From contig NZ_LATD01000076.1 of assembly GCF_000981895.1 (NCBI RefSeq), forward strand, positions 1 through 32,346: a stretch of DNA of 32,346 bases, given 5' to 3'. Position 1 is the first letter of the stretch. Every line of letters begins with the position of its first letter. The DNA comes from Streptomyces odonnellii (GTDB lineage Bacteria; Actinomycetota; Actinomycetes; Streptomycetales; Streptomycetaceae). The notes beneath the pieces were generated by a model. It was not told where the DNA came from. It was given only the letters and a program-made list of their open reading frames with translations, and did no database searches. The translations under genes were made by a program, and so were the position numbers. Positions 1 through 7,602 of this stretch are shown here, in pieces.

Positions 1-261
<261 letters not shown>

Positions 262-394
262 TCAGTTGCTCGCGTCCACTGTGTGGTTCCCGGGTTGCGA
301 ACAGTCGCACCGGTTGAACCAGTATGTACTCAATTGAAGAGTGTGCTTGTTCGCTAAGTGCCGATATCCCGCTTCGGCGGGGTGGCCCGATAGG
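262..394 (+). other. 23S-5S intergenic spacer of the rrn operon
   Basis: This 133-nt transcribed spacer has no coding potential. It contains a UUCG-tetraloop hairpin (CCCGC 368-372, loop 373-376, GCGGG 377-381) just upstream of 5S. GCGAACA at 297-303 is complementary to TGTTCGC near 349-355, so a longer-range stem that could help RNase processing is possible. No tRNA is seen in the spacer. Confidence 0.7.
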
Positions 395-513
395 GTTTCG
401 GTGGTTATAGCGTGAGGGAAACGCCCGGTTACATTCCGAACCCGGAAGCTAAGCCTTACAGCGCCGATGGTACTGCAGGGGGGACCCTGTGGGAGAGTAG
501 GACACCGCCGAAC
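395..513 (+). rRNA. rrf: 5S ribosomal RNA
   Basis: This is a typical actinobacterial 5S rRNA of about 119 nt. It begins GTTTCGGTGGTTATAGCG, contains the loop B/C core CCGAACCCGGAAGCTAAGCC, and ends with GTAGGACACCGCCGAAC pairing with the 5' end. It is complete, and its position directly after 23S fits the standard 16S-23S-5S order. The ends are set by the terminal helix and may be off by 1-2 nt. Confidence 0.96.
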
Positions 514-521
514 AATCTTTC

Positions 522-572
522 AAGGACCCATGGTCCAGCGTTCATGCTGGACCATGGGTCCTTTTTGTTTTT
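522..572 (+). terminator. rrn operon intrinsic terminator
   Basis: There is a perfect 18-bp inverted repeat: left arm 522-539, loop 540-545, right arm 546-563. The arms include the palindromic core CCATGG. The stem is followed by TTTGTTTTT to about 572. This is a rare textbook rho-independent terminator in a high-GC genome, 8 nt after the 5S rRNA end, and would end the ribosomal operon before the next gene. Confidence 0.93.
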
Positions 573-614
573 CTGAGAGAATGACTGCGGTACCCGAAGA
601 CAGGAGCCCAACCG

Positions 615-2444
615 ATGTCCCCCAATTCCTCCGACGACCGTCCCGAGCGCGATCAGCGCCGTCGGGACAGCGGTGACCGGGGCGGCTTCCGCGGAGGCCG
701 TGACGATCGCGATCGCGGTCCACGGCGCGATGATCGGGACCGTGGCGGTTTCCGCCGTGATGACAGCAGCCGTCGCAACGACGGCCGTCGTGATGACAAC
801 CGGGGCGGCGGATATCGCGGTGGCCGCGACGACCGGCCCAGCGGGCCGCGTCGCTCCGACGACCGTGGTGACCGTGGTGGGCGTCCGGCCTTCGGCGCCA
901 ATTCCGCTTCCAGCGGCAGCGGTTACGCCCGTCGTGATGACCGGGGCGGACGGCCTGCCGGTGCCGGCGGTGGTGGCGGATACGGGCGGCGTGACGACCG
1001 TACCGGCGGCCCTCGCCGTGACGACCGGCCGAGCGGTCCTCGTCGCGACGACAGGCGTGATGACAGGCGCGACGACCGGCCCGGCTTCCGTCGTGACGAC
1101 CGCCCCGGCGGGCACCGTCGTGATGACCGGCCGAGCGGGCCGCGCCGTGACGATCGCCCCAGCGGACCGCGCAGGGACGACCGGCGTGATGACCGGCGTG
1201 ATGACCGTGGCGGGCGGCCCAGTTTCGGTTCCGGGGGCGGGGGTTACGGTCGGCGCGATGACCGTCCCAGTGGTCCTCGGCGCGACGACCGGCCGAGTGG
1301 CCCCCGTAGGGACGACCGCCGCGACGACCGGCGTGATGACCGTCGCGACGACAGGCGCGACGACCGGCCCGCCTTCCGGCGGGACGACCGCGGCGACAGC
1401 CGGGGGAGTGGCTATGTCCGCCGCGACGACCGCCCCGGTGGTCCCCGCCGGGACGACAGCCGTGGAGGCGGCGGCAGGCCCAGTGGCGGCAGGCCCACGG
1501 GTGGTGGCGGCTACGGCCGGCGTGACGACCGCGATCGCGGTGGGTACCGCGGCCGCGACGACCACCGCCGTGGCGGGTACGAGCGTCGCGACGACCGGGG
1601 CCGTGACCGCGATCGGGACCGTGACCGGGAGCCGATCAAGCGGCTGCCCATCCCGGAGGACGTGACCGGCGAGGAGATCGACGCGAGCGTCCGGCAGGAG
1701 CTGATGAGCCTGCCCAAGACGCTCGCCGAGGACGTCGCGAAGAACCTCGTGATGGTCGCCAAGCTGATCGACGACGACCCCGAGCAGGCCTACGCGTACT
1801 CCCGTATCGCCCTGCGGCTCGCTTCCCGGGTCGCCGCGGTGCGCGAGGCGGCCGGCTTCGCCGCGTACGCCACCCAGAAGTACGCCGAAGCGCTGGCCGA
1901 GTTCAGGGCCGCGCGGCGGATGACCGGGGGCGTCGACCTGTGGCCCGTCATGGCGGACTGCGAGCGCGGTCTGGGCCGTCCGGAGCGGGCGATGGCGATG
2001 GCCGGCGAGCCCGAGGTGCAGAAGCTCGACAAGGCGGGCCAGGTCGAGATGCGGCTCGTCGCGGCCGGCGCGCGCCGGGACATGGGGCAGCTCGACGCCG
2101 CCATCGTGACGCTCCAGAGCCCCGAGCTGGCGTCGAACTCCGTACAGCCGTGGACCGCGCGGCTGCGCTACGCCTACGCCGACGCCCTGCTGTCGGCGGG
2201 GCGCGAGGACGAGGCCCGCGAATGGTTCGCCAAGACGGTCGAGGCGGACAAGGACGGCGCCACGGACGCCTCGGACCGGCTCGCGGAGCTGGACGGCGTC
2301 GAGTTCGTCGACGCGTTGATCGATGACGACGAAGTTGACGAGGACGACGACCTGGACAGCACCAACGACGACGTCAGTGGCGATGCCGATCCCGACGAGG
2401 ATGCCGATCACCACGGAGACGGCGAACGCGACGACAAGGACTGA
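615..2444 (+). CDS. RDD/RGG-repeat low-complexity protein with C-terminal TPR-like domain
   Basis: This is a 609-residue protein. The start ATG 615 has a good Shine-Dalgarno AGGAG at 602-606. Residues 1 to about 337 are almost entirely R, D, G, P and S, with RRDDR, RPSGPRRDD and GGGGYGRRDD blocks. The stretch PSGPRRDDRRDDRRDDR occurs three times. From about 338 (EPIKRLPIPEDVTGEEID) the protein becomes a normal helical domain with TPR-like helix pairs (DPEQAYAYSRIALRLASR, YAEALAEFRAARR, LGRPERAMAMAGEP, GREDEAREWFAKTVEAD). The last 40 or so residues are very acidic (DDDEVDEDDD). The layout suggests a disordered polyampholyte arm, possibly RNA-binding, tethered to a protein-interaction module. 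It sits directly downstream of the rRNA operon with its own translation signal. A ribosome- or RNA-related role is inference only. Proteins of this shape are usually annotated just as TPR proteins in Streptomyces. Confidence 0.9.
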   Translation: MSPNSSDDRPERDQRRRDSGDRGGFRGGRDDRDRGPRRDDRDRGGFRRDDSSRRNDGRRDDNRGGGYRGGRDDRPSGPRRSDDRGDRGGRPAFGANSASSGSGYARRDDRGGRPAGAGGGGGYGRRDDRTGGPRRDDRPSGPRRDDRRDDRRDDRPGFRRDDRPGGHRRDDRPSGPRRDDRPSGPRRDDRRDDRRDDRGGRPSFGSGGGGYGRRDDRPSGPRRDDRPSGPRRDDRRDDRRDDRRDDRRDDRPAFRRDDRGDSRGSGYVRRDDRPGGPRRDDSRGGGGRPSGGRPTGGGGYGRRDDRDRGGYRGRDDHRRGGYERRDDRGRDRDRDRDREPIKRLPIPEDVTGEEIDASVRQELMSLPKTLAEDVAKNLVMVAKLIDDDPEQAYAYSRIALRLASRVAAVREAAGFAAYATQKYAEALAEFRAARRMTGGVDLWPVMADCERGLGRPERAMAMAGEPEVQKLDKAGQVEMRLVAAGARRDMGQLDAAIVTLQSPELASNSVQPWTARLRYAYADALLSAGREDEAREWFAKTVEADKDGATDASDRLAELDGVEFVDALIDDDEVDEDDDLDSTNDDVSGDADPDEDADHHGDGERDDKD

Positions 2445-2500
2445 GCGTTGAGCTGACGCCCGTACGTCCCGTACATCCGCGCGTCCGTACATCTGACCTT

Positions 2501-2544
2501 CTGTGGGCGGCGTCCTGGCATCCCTGCCGGGGCGCCGCCCACAG
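2501..2544. terminator. Bidirectional terminator between convergent genes
   Basis: A 12-bp perfect stem CTGTGGGCGGCG (2501-2512) / CGCCGCCCACAG (2533-2544) continues inward with CCTGGCA/TGCCGGG and a short loop. It lies in the 106-nt gap between the TPR-protein stop (2444) and the stop of the opposing DUF1015 gene (2551). It can serve both strands. Confidence 0.8.
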
Positions 2545-2550
2545 GCGTAC

Positions 2551-3855
2551 TCAGTCCAGCGTGAGGCTGCGCAGCACCAGTCCCGTCGCCGGCTTGGGGC
2601 CGAAAGAGGTGGACTTGCGCGGCATCATGACGCCCTGGCGGGCCAGTTCGCGTACGACCTCCTCGCGCACCGGATGCAGCAGGACGGCCGTACCCCCGTC
2701 GCGTACCGCCTTGTCGACGGCCGCCGCCGTGTCATGGATGTACGCGATGTGCTCGGGCGCGTCCGGGATCCGCCAGAGCTGGTCCAGGAGCGTGGTGTGC
2801 AGGACCGTCGCGTCCAGTGCCCGCCAGGCCGCGGGCCGGTCCGCGGGGACCGTACGCGCCAGCAGCTCCGGGTCCGGGCGGTCGACGAGATGGAAGCGGC
2901 CGTCCCCGGCCAGCAGGAACGCGTTGCCCGAGGCCGCGGCCCCGGCCAGGGCGTCCAGCGCCTCGGGGAGCGGGCCCTCGACCGTACGGACCCGGAAGGA
3001 GCCCGTGAGGGCCTCGACCGCGCGGCCGACGGGCAGCCGGTGCAGCAGCCGGTGGATGGAGCGCACCTGGAGGGGATGGCGGGCCGTGTCGACCAGCAGG
3101 ACCAGCCCGTACCCCCACGGGCCGTGGTCCGTGTGCTCGTCGCGCAGGCGCAGATACGTCGCCCAGCGGTGGTGGCCGTCGGCGATGAGGGCCTGGTGGT
3201 GGCCCAGGTCCTCGGTGATCTCGGCGAGGTCGCCCGGGTCCGTGACCGACCACAGGCGGTGGCCGAAGCCGTCCTCCGTGGTGGTGGCGAGAAGCGGGGG
3301 TCTTCGGACGGTGCGCTCGATGACGCCCGACGTACCGGCGCCCTCCGGTGCGTCCGCCGCGCCGCCCGCCTCGCCGCCGCTCCGGTAGGTCAGCAGCAGC
3401 GGCTCCAGATTGGCCTCGGTCGCCCGCATCAGGGCCGCGCGGTCCTCCACCACATCCGGCATGACGTCCTCATGGGGCAGCACGATGCCGTCGGAGGGGG
3501 CGGACAGCGCCAGCGCCCCGATCACGCCCCTCTGCAACAGCTCGCCCCTGCGCTGCTCGTACACGTACAGCGCGGGCTCCGCGTCGGGTGCGAGGACACC
3601 CTCGGCGAGCCAGCGGCCCAGGGTGCGCGCGGCCTGGCGGTGGCGCTCGCCGGGGGTGGCGGCCTGCGGCAGGATCAGCCGGACGATGTTGTGCGGATCG
3701 GCCGACTCCAGGTGGTGCAGGCCGTCCGGCCTGACGACCACGTCGTACGGCGGCGAGGTCACCGCGGCGAGGCTGCCGACCCGTTCGGGGACATAGCGGA
3801 GCCCACGGAACGGAATCAGTCGCAGCCCCTTGTCCCCGGGACCTGTTGTGTTCAT
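2551..3855 (-). CDS. DUF1015 family protein
   Basis: The product is 434 aa if started at ATG 3855 (MNTTGPGDKGLRLIPFRGLRYVPERVGSL). The open frame continues upstream to 4215, but that part is antisense to the next gene and lacks protein-like composition. The family signature is clear: an N-terminal PFRGLRY motif with SPPYDVV, PHNIVRLILPQ, and LYVYEQRRGELLQRGVIGALAL in the middle, then IADGHHRWATYLRLRDE, and a C-terminal region ending GLVLRSLTLD. DUF1015 proteins are about 400-430 aa, so this one is full length. Their biochemical function is not established; the DGHHR motif suggests a hydrolase or binding site, but that is inference. No strong Shine-Dalgarno is visible before ATG 3855. The gene is divergent from the HAD phosphatase, with about 100 bp between starts. 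Confidence 0.88.
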   Translation of the reverse strand: MNTTGPGDKGLRLIPFRGLRYVPERVGSLAAVTSPPYDVVVRPDGLHHLESADPHNIVRLILPQAATPGERHRQAARTLGRWLAEGVLAPDAEPALYVYEQRRGELLQRGVIGALALSAPSDGIVLPHEDVMPDVVEDRAALMRATEANLEPLLLTYRSGGEAGGAADAPEGAGTSGVIERTVRRPPLLATTTEDGFGHRLWSVTDPGDLAEITEDLGHHQALIADGHHRWATYLRLRDEHTDHGPWGYGLVLLVDTARHPLQVRSIHRLLHRLPVGRAVEALTGSFRVRTVEGPLPEALDALAGAAASGNAFLLAGDGRFHLVDRPDPELLARTVPADRPAAWRALDATVLHTTLLDQLWRIPDAPEHIAYIHDTAAAVDKAVRDGGTAVLLHPVREEVVRELARQGVMMPRKSTSFGPKPATGLVLRSLTLD

Positions 3856-3955
3856 CAGGGCATCGTATGTGGGCCGTGGGGGATGAGCGATGATCGGGGG
3901 AGAAGCCATCGGAGCCACCGGAGTACCGGCGGCACGAACGAGGGACGGACGGCTG

Positions 3956-4984
3956 ATGAGCGAGCGGGGCAGGACCAGGCCGAGCGGGAGCGCGACCGCG
4001 CTGTACGAGGCGTACGACACGGCTCTGCTCGATCTCGACGGCGTGGTGTACGCCGGGGGCGAGGCCATCGCGCACGCCGTCGAGTCGCTCCGTACGGCCA
4101 GGGACGGCGGGATGCATCTCGCGTACGTCACCAACAACGCGCTGCGTACGCCCGAGACCGTGGCGGCGCATCTCACGGAACTCGGCGCGCCGGCCGGTCC
4201 CGCCGATGTGATCACCTCGGCGCAGGCGGTGTCCCGGCTGATCGCCGAGCAGCTTCCCGCGGGGTCCAGGGTGCTGGTGATCGGCGGGGAGGGGCTGCGG
4301 GTCGCGCTGCGCGAGCGGGGTCTCGTACCGGTCGAGTCGGCCGACGACGGCCCGGTGGCGGTCGCGCAGGGGTACGGGGGGCCGGAGCTGCCCTGGGGGC
4401 GGTTCGCCGAGGCGTGCTACGCGATCAACCGGGGCGTGCCGTGGTTCGCGTCCAACACGGATCTGACGATCCCGAGCGCGCGGGGGATCGCGCCGGGCAA
4501 TGGCGCGGCGGTCGAGGTCGTACGGATCGCCACGGGCGCGGAGCCGCAGGTCGCGGGCAAGCCGCTGCCGCCGATGCACCGGGAGACGATTCTGCGGACG
4601 GGGGCGCGGCGTGCGCTGGTGGTCGGGGACCGGCTGGACACGGACATCGAGGGGGCGTTCAACGGGGGTGTGGACTCGCTGCTCGTCCTGACCGGGGTGA
4701 CGGACGCGGCGGGGCTCCTGGCGGCGGCGCCGAGGCACCGGCCCACCTATGTGGACGCGGATCTGCGGGGGTTGCTGACCGGGCAGCCCGAAGTGGCCGT
4801 GACCGGCGACGGGTTCGGGTGCGGTGGCTGGACCGCCTCGGCCGGCGGGCGGACGCTGGTGCTGGAGGGGGAGGGCACGGCGCTGGACGGGCTGCGCGCG
4901 CTGTGTGCGGCGGCGTGGACGGAGGCGGGCGAGGGGGCGAGCACGCTGGACGCGGGCAAGGCGCTGGCGAAGCTGGGGCTGTAG
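3956..4984 (+). CDS. HAD superfamily IIA (NagD/p-nitrophenylphosphatase-like) phosphatase
   Basis: The product is 342 aa from ATG 3956, preceded by AGGG at 3941-3944; an in-frame ATG at 3890 is less likely. All four HAD motifs are visible. Motif I is LLDLDGVVY, with nucleophile D26 and acid/base D28. Motif II is VTNNA. The motif III lysine lies in VAGKPLPP. Motif IV is GDRLDTDIEGAFNGG. The cap inserted between motifs II and III and the ASNTDLTIPS stretch are typical of class IIA sugar- or nucleotide-phosphate phosphatases. The true substrate cannot be told from sequence. Beyond motif IV there is an additional segment of about 100 residues ending in a helix (STLDAGKALAKLGL). A compact hairpin at 5063-5077 could end the transcript. 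Confidence 0.9.
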   Translation: MSERGRTRPSGSATALYEAYDTALLDLDGVVYAGGEAIAHAVESLRTARDGGMHLAYVTNNALRTPETVAAHLTELGAPAGPADVITSAQAVSRLIAEQLPAGSRVLVIGGEGLRVALRERGLVPVESADDGPVAVAQGYGGPELPWGRFAEACYAINRGVPWFASNTDLTIPSARGIAPGNGAAVEVVRIATGAEPQVAGKPLPPMHRETILRTGARRALVVGDRLDTDIEGAFNGGVDSLLVLTGVTDAAGLLAAAPRHRPTYVDADLRGLLTGQPEVAVTGDGFGCGGWTASAGGRTLVLEGEGTALDGLRALCAAAWTEAGEGASTLDAGKALAKLGL

Positions 4985-5062
4985 GGCTGCCGGGCGGTAC
5001 GGCGGTCGTACGTGGAGCCGGGGCTGTCGGTGCGTACGTAAGGGGTCTGCCCCTGGGGCGCA

Positions 5063-5077
5063 CCGCTCGGCGAGCGG
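5063..5077 (+). terminator. Hairpin downstream of HAD phosphatase gene
   Basis: CCGCTCG (5063-5069) and CGAGCGG (5071-5077) form a compact stem 80 nt after the phosphatase stop and directly before the iron box. There is no T-run, so a factor-independent terminator of the Streptomyces type is possible but not certain. Confidence 0.45.
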
Positions 5078-5081
5078 GCTG

Positions 5082-5100
5082 TTAGGGTAGGCTAACCTAA
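5082..5100 (+). promoter_or_regulatory. Iron box (DtxR/IdeR/DmdR1 operator)
   Basis: TTAGGGTAGGCTAACCTAA matches the 19-bp actinobacterial iron-box consensus TTAGGTTAGGCTAACCTAA at 18 positions, the single change being G for T at position 6. A possible -10 box TAACTT at 5098-5103 overlaps its right end, so binding of the Fe(II)-loaded repressor would block transcription of the ABC ATPase gene that starts at 5235. The established regulator of such boxes in Streptomyces is DmdR1. Confidence 0.92.
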
Positions 5101-5234
5101 CTTTGTGCTGATCGACCCCCCTCTCGAACCGGGCTGCCGCTGCCCCGAGCGCTGGTCGGGCCGCTCTTCCGCACGTCTTTGGCATGTCTTCGGCACGGAT
5201 GAAACCCGCGGACACCACGAGCAGGAGTACGACC

Positions 5235-6116
5235 ATGCAGCGCCTCGCCGCGGAATCGGTGACCCTCGGCTACGACCAGCGGGTCATCGCCCGCGATCTG
5301 TCGGTCGAGATCCCCGACCATTCGTTCACGGTGATCGTCGGCCCCAACGCCTGCGGCAAGTCGACATTGCTGCGCGCGCTCTCCCGGATGCTCAAGCCGT
5401 CCCAGGGGCGGGTCCTGCTCGACGGTACGGTCATCCACGCGATGCCCGCCAAGAAGGTCGCCAGGACCCTCGGGCTGCTGCCGCAGTCGTCGATAGCGCC
5501 CGACGGCATCACCGTCGCGGATCTGGTCGCCCGTGGCCGCTATCCGCACCAGGGACTGCTGCGCCAGTGGTCGCCCGAGGACGAGCGGATCGTCGGGGAA
5601 TCGATGGCGTCGACCGGTGTCGCCGAACTGGCAGATCGCTATGTCGACGAATTGTCCGGCGGCCAGCGCCAGCGCGTCTGGATCGCCATGGCCCTCGCCC
5701 AGCAGACCCCGCTCCTGCTGCTCGACGAACCCACCACCTTCCTCGACATCCAGCACCAGATCGACGTGCTCGACCTCTGCGCCGAACTGCACGAGACCGG
5801 GGGCCGTACGCTCGTCGCCGTACTGCACGACCTCAACCACGCGGCCCGCTACGCCACCCATCTGATCGCGATGCGCGACGGGGCGATCGTGGCGGAGGGG
5901 GCGCCCTCGGAGGTCGTCACGGCGGAGCGGGTCGAGGAGGTGTTCGGGCTGCGGTGCCAGGTCATCGACGATCCGGAGACCGGTACGCCGCTGGTGGTGC
6001 CGGCCGGGCGGCGGACCCGGCGGAGCCCGCGTCCGTCGCGTCCCACCGCGTCTTCCGCGTCTCTCAGAGCAGCGACCGCAGACGCACCAGATCGCGGAAG
6101 CCCGCGTCGAGCCTGA
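5235..6116 (+). CDS. Iron-siderophore-type ABC transporter ATP-binding protein (FecE/FepC family)
   Basis: The product is 293 aa from ATG 5235, which has AGGAG at 5223-5227; an upstream in-frame ATG at 5184 lacks such support. Walker A is GPNACGKST (36-44, K42), with Ala in place of the usual Gly at the fourth position. [23 protein letters not shown] is the Q-loop region characteristic of siderophore, heme and B12 importers. The signature is [17 protein letters not shown], Walker B is [12 protein letters not shown], and the switch His is in [12 protein letters not shown]. It should energise import of ferric siderophores at the inner face of the membrane. The iron box at 5082 supports this. 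No permease or binding-protein gene is adjacent, so it would have to serve permeases encoded elsewhere. The Arg/Ser-rich last 35 or so residues run 53 bp into the opposing SCP2 gene. Confidence 0.92.
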   Translation: MQRLAAESVTLGYDQRVIARDLSVEIPDHSFTVIVGPNACGKSTLLRALSRMLKPSQGRVLLDGTVIHAMPAKKVARTLGLLPQSSIAPDGITVADLVARGRYPHQGLLRQWSPEDERIVGESMASTGVAELADRYVDELSGGQRQRVWIAMALAQQTPLLLLDEPTTFLDIQHQIDVLDLCAELHETGGRTLVAVLHDLNHAARYATHLIAMRDGAIVAEGAPSEVVTAERVEEVFGLRCQVIDDPETGTPLVVPAGRRTRRSPRPSRPTASSASLRAATADAPDRGSPRRA

Positions 6117-6411
6117 CCCGGCCCGCCCCCCAGGCCCGGGCGAAGCTCAGCTCGCCGTCGACCAGTGCCACCAGGTCGTCGCCCGCCATGGCCAGCCCGA
6201 TCTGCGCCTTCTCCGACGGCGGGCCCGCCACCACTTCGGCCACCTCGATCCTGCCGTCCACCAGCCGCCCGGTGAAGGTGACGTCCAGATCCGTGATGTG
6301 GCAGGTCAGTGAACGGTCGAAGCCCGCCGCGGTACGGACCTTCCCGTCCGCTTGCGCCAGATTGTCAGAGAGCTTCTCGAGTGCGCTGCGGCACTCCTCC
6401 TTCGTCGCCAT
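6064..6411 (-). CDS. SCP2 sterol-binding domain protein
   Basis: This is a small 115-aa protein starting at ATG 6411 (MATKEECRSALEKLSDNLAQAD). The pattern of amphipathic N-terminal helix, then CHITDLDVTFTGRLVDGRIEVAEV, then [33 protein letters not shown] matches the SCP2/sterol carrier fold: a hydrophobic tunnel, with the D(D)L..L..G....A...G.v.l signature near the end. Stand-alone SCP2 proteins bind lipids, but the ligand here is unknown. The open frame extends further upstream (to 7155), but that part is antisense to tlyA and the small gene. No clear Shine-Dalgarno is seen. It is convergent with the ABC ATPase (53-bp coding overlap) and divergent from the small gene at 6454. Confidence 0.82.
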   Translation of the reverse strand: MATKEECRSALEKLSDNLAQADGKVRTAAGFDRSLTCHITDLDVTFTGRLVDGRIEVAEVVAGPPSEKAQIGLAMAGDDLVALVDGELSFARAWGAGRVRLDAGFRDLVRLRSLL

Positions 6412-6441
6412 CGCGATCGACGGTACCGCAGGCCTTCGCGG

Positions 6442-6447
6442 TAGCGT
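6442..6447 (+). promoter_or_regulatory. Putative -10 box of a leaderless promoter
   Basis: TAGCGT fits the TAnnnT -10 pattern and ends 6 nt before ATG 6454, the spacing expected for a leaderless mRNA. No convincing Shine-Dalgarno precedes that ATG, which fits the same model. It would drive the small gene and probably tlyA-nadK. Confidence 0.5.
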
Positions 6448-6453
6448 CTGGGC

Positions 6454-6750
6454 ATGAGCGACTCGATGGCGGGAGCGGCCGCCGTACCGGACGCGCACGG
6501 GTCGGACGCCGTGGGACCGTCCGCGCCGGACCCGGCGGCGCCGCGCCCGCTCGGCGTGGGCGTCGTGCCGACCGGCAACGCCGAGGTGGACGAGCGGCTG
6601 GCCCGGCTCGCGGACGCCGACCACCTCCCGGCGGACGGCCATGTCGAGGTGTACGAGGATGTGCACCGGGGGCTGCGCGACGCGCTGACCGCGCTCGACG
6701 CCCGCCCGGCGGCCCCGGGCCCGCCGGGCGGTCCGCAGGGGCCCCGGTGA
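6454..6750 (+). CDS. Small conserved-looking hypothetical protein upstream of tlyA
   Basis: The product is 98 aa. I do not recognise a family. The first 30 or so residues are Ala/Pro-rich and probably disordered. A central block GVGVVPTGNAEVDERLARLADADHLPADGHVEVYEDVHRGLRDALTALDA looks folded and is rich in Asp/Glu and His. The tail is Pro/Gly-rich. Codon third positions are strongly GC, so it is probably real. It lies 36 bp upstream of tlyA on the same strand and would be the first gene of a tlyA-nadK transcript. The block VDERLARL.DA..LP..GHVEVYEDVHRGLRDAL could pack as two helices. It has no signal peptide or membrane segment. Confidence 0.75.
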   Translation: MSDSMAGAAAVPDAHGSDAVGPSAPDPAAPRPLGVGVVPTGNAEVDERLARLADADHLPADGHVEVYEDVHRGLRDALTALDARPAAPGPPGGPQGPR

Positions 6751-6786
6751 CCTCTCTCGCGTACGACCACAGGAGCTGAACCGAAC

Positions 6787-7602
6787 GTGGCAGGACTGGC
6801 ACGCCGCCGTCTCGATGCCGAGCTGGTACGCCGTAACCTCGCGCGCTCGCGCGAGCACGCGAGCCAGCTCATCGCCGCGGGCCGGGTGATCGTCGGCGGC
6901 ACCACCGCGACCAAGCCCGCCACCCAGGTCGAGACGAGCGCCGCCGTCGTCGTCACCGCGGACGACACCGAACCCGACTACGTCTCGCGCGGCGGGCACA
7001 AACTCGCGGGGGCGCTGGCGGCCTTCGTACCCCTCGGTCTGGAGGTCCGCGGCCGGCGGGCCCTCGACGCGGGCGCGTCCACCGGCGGCTTCACGGATGT
7101 CCTGCTGCGCGCGGACGTGGGCCATGTCGTCGCCGTGGACGTCGGCTACGGGCAACTCGCCTGGTCGCTGCGGGGCGATGAACGCGTCACCGTCAAGGAC
7201 CGTACGAACGTACGCGAGTTGACGCTCGACGTGATCGGAGGGGAGCCCGTGGATCTGGTGGTCGGGGATCTGTCGTTCATCCCGCTGGGGCTGGTGCTGC
7301 CCGCGCTGGTGCGCTGCTCCGCGCCCGGCGCGGACCTCGTGCTGATGGTGAAGCCGCAGTTCGAGGTGGGCAAGGAGCGGCTGGGCAGCGGAGGTGTCGT
7401 ACGCAGCCCGGAGCTACGGGCCGAGGCGGTACGGGCGGTGGCGCGGCGCGCGGGCGAACTCGGCCTCGGGGTACGGGGCGTCACCGCCAGTCCGCTGCCT
7501 GGTCCTTCCGGGAATGTCGAGTACTTTCTGTGGCTCCGAGCCGGGGCGCCCGAGCTGGACCCGGCGGATGTCGACCGTGCAGTGGCGGAGGGACCCCGTT
7601 GA
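6787..7602 (+). CDS. tlyA: TlyA family rRNA (cytidine-2'-O)-methyltransferase
   Basis: The product is 271 aa from GTG 6787, with AGGAG at 6771-6775. Residues 1-60 form an S4 RNA-binding domain (RRRLDAELVRRNLARSREHASQLIAAGRVIVGG). The rest is an FtsJ/RrmJ-like Rossmann methyltransferase. YVSRGGHKL carries the first catalytic Lys and LDAGASTGGFTDVLL is the SAM loop near residue 94. LVVGDLSFIPL supplies the Asp, LMVKPQFE the second Lys, and VEYFLW the Glu of the K-D-K-E tetrad. Mycobacterial TlyA 2'-O-methylates C1409 of 16S and C1920 of 23S rRNA and thereby confers capreomycin sensitivity; the same reaction is expected here. The stop codon overlaps the nadK start (TTGA), so the two are translationally coupled. 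The tlyA-nadK-recN order is widespread in Gram-positive bacteria. Confidence 0.94.
   Translation: MAGLARRRLDAELVRRNLARSREHASQLIAAGRVIVGGTTATKPATQVETSAAVVVTADDTEPDYVSRGGHKLAGALAAFVPLGLEVRGRRALDAGASTGGFTDVLLRADVGHVVAVDVGYGQLAWSLRGDERVTVKDRTNVRELTLDVIGGEPVDLVVGDLSFIPLGLVLPALVRCSAPGADLVLMVKPQFEVGKERLGSGGVVRSPELRAEAVRAVARRAGELGLGVRGVTASPLPGPSGNVEYFLWLRAGAPELDPADVDRAVAEGPR

Noticed and set aside
1000..1460. Periodic GACGACCGGC repeats considered as a regulatory or CRISPR-like array
   Set aside because: They stay in frame and encode the RDD/RPSGP repeats of the protein at 615-2444.
456..2492. A 678-codon open frame on the minus strand across the TPR-protein gene
   Set aside because: It is antisense to the RDD repeats, composed of Val/Ala/Thr/Pro runs expected from their complement, has no family resemblance, and also crosses the 5S rRNA and terminator.
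5105..6457. A 450-codon plus-strand frame overlapping the iron ABC ATPase
   Set aside because: It is a shifted frame of the ATPase gene with Arg/Pro-rich composition and lacks any Walker motif.
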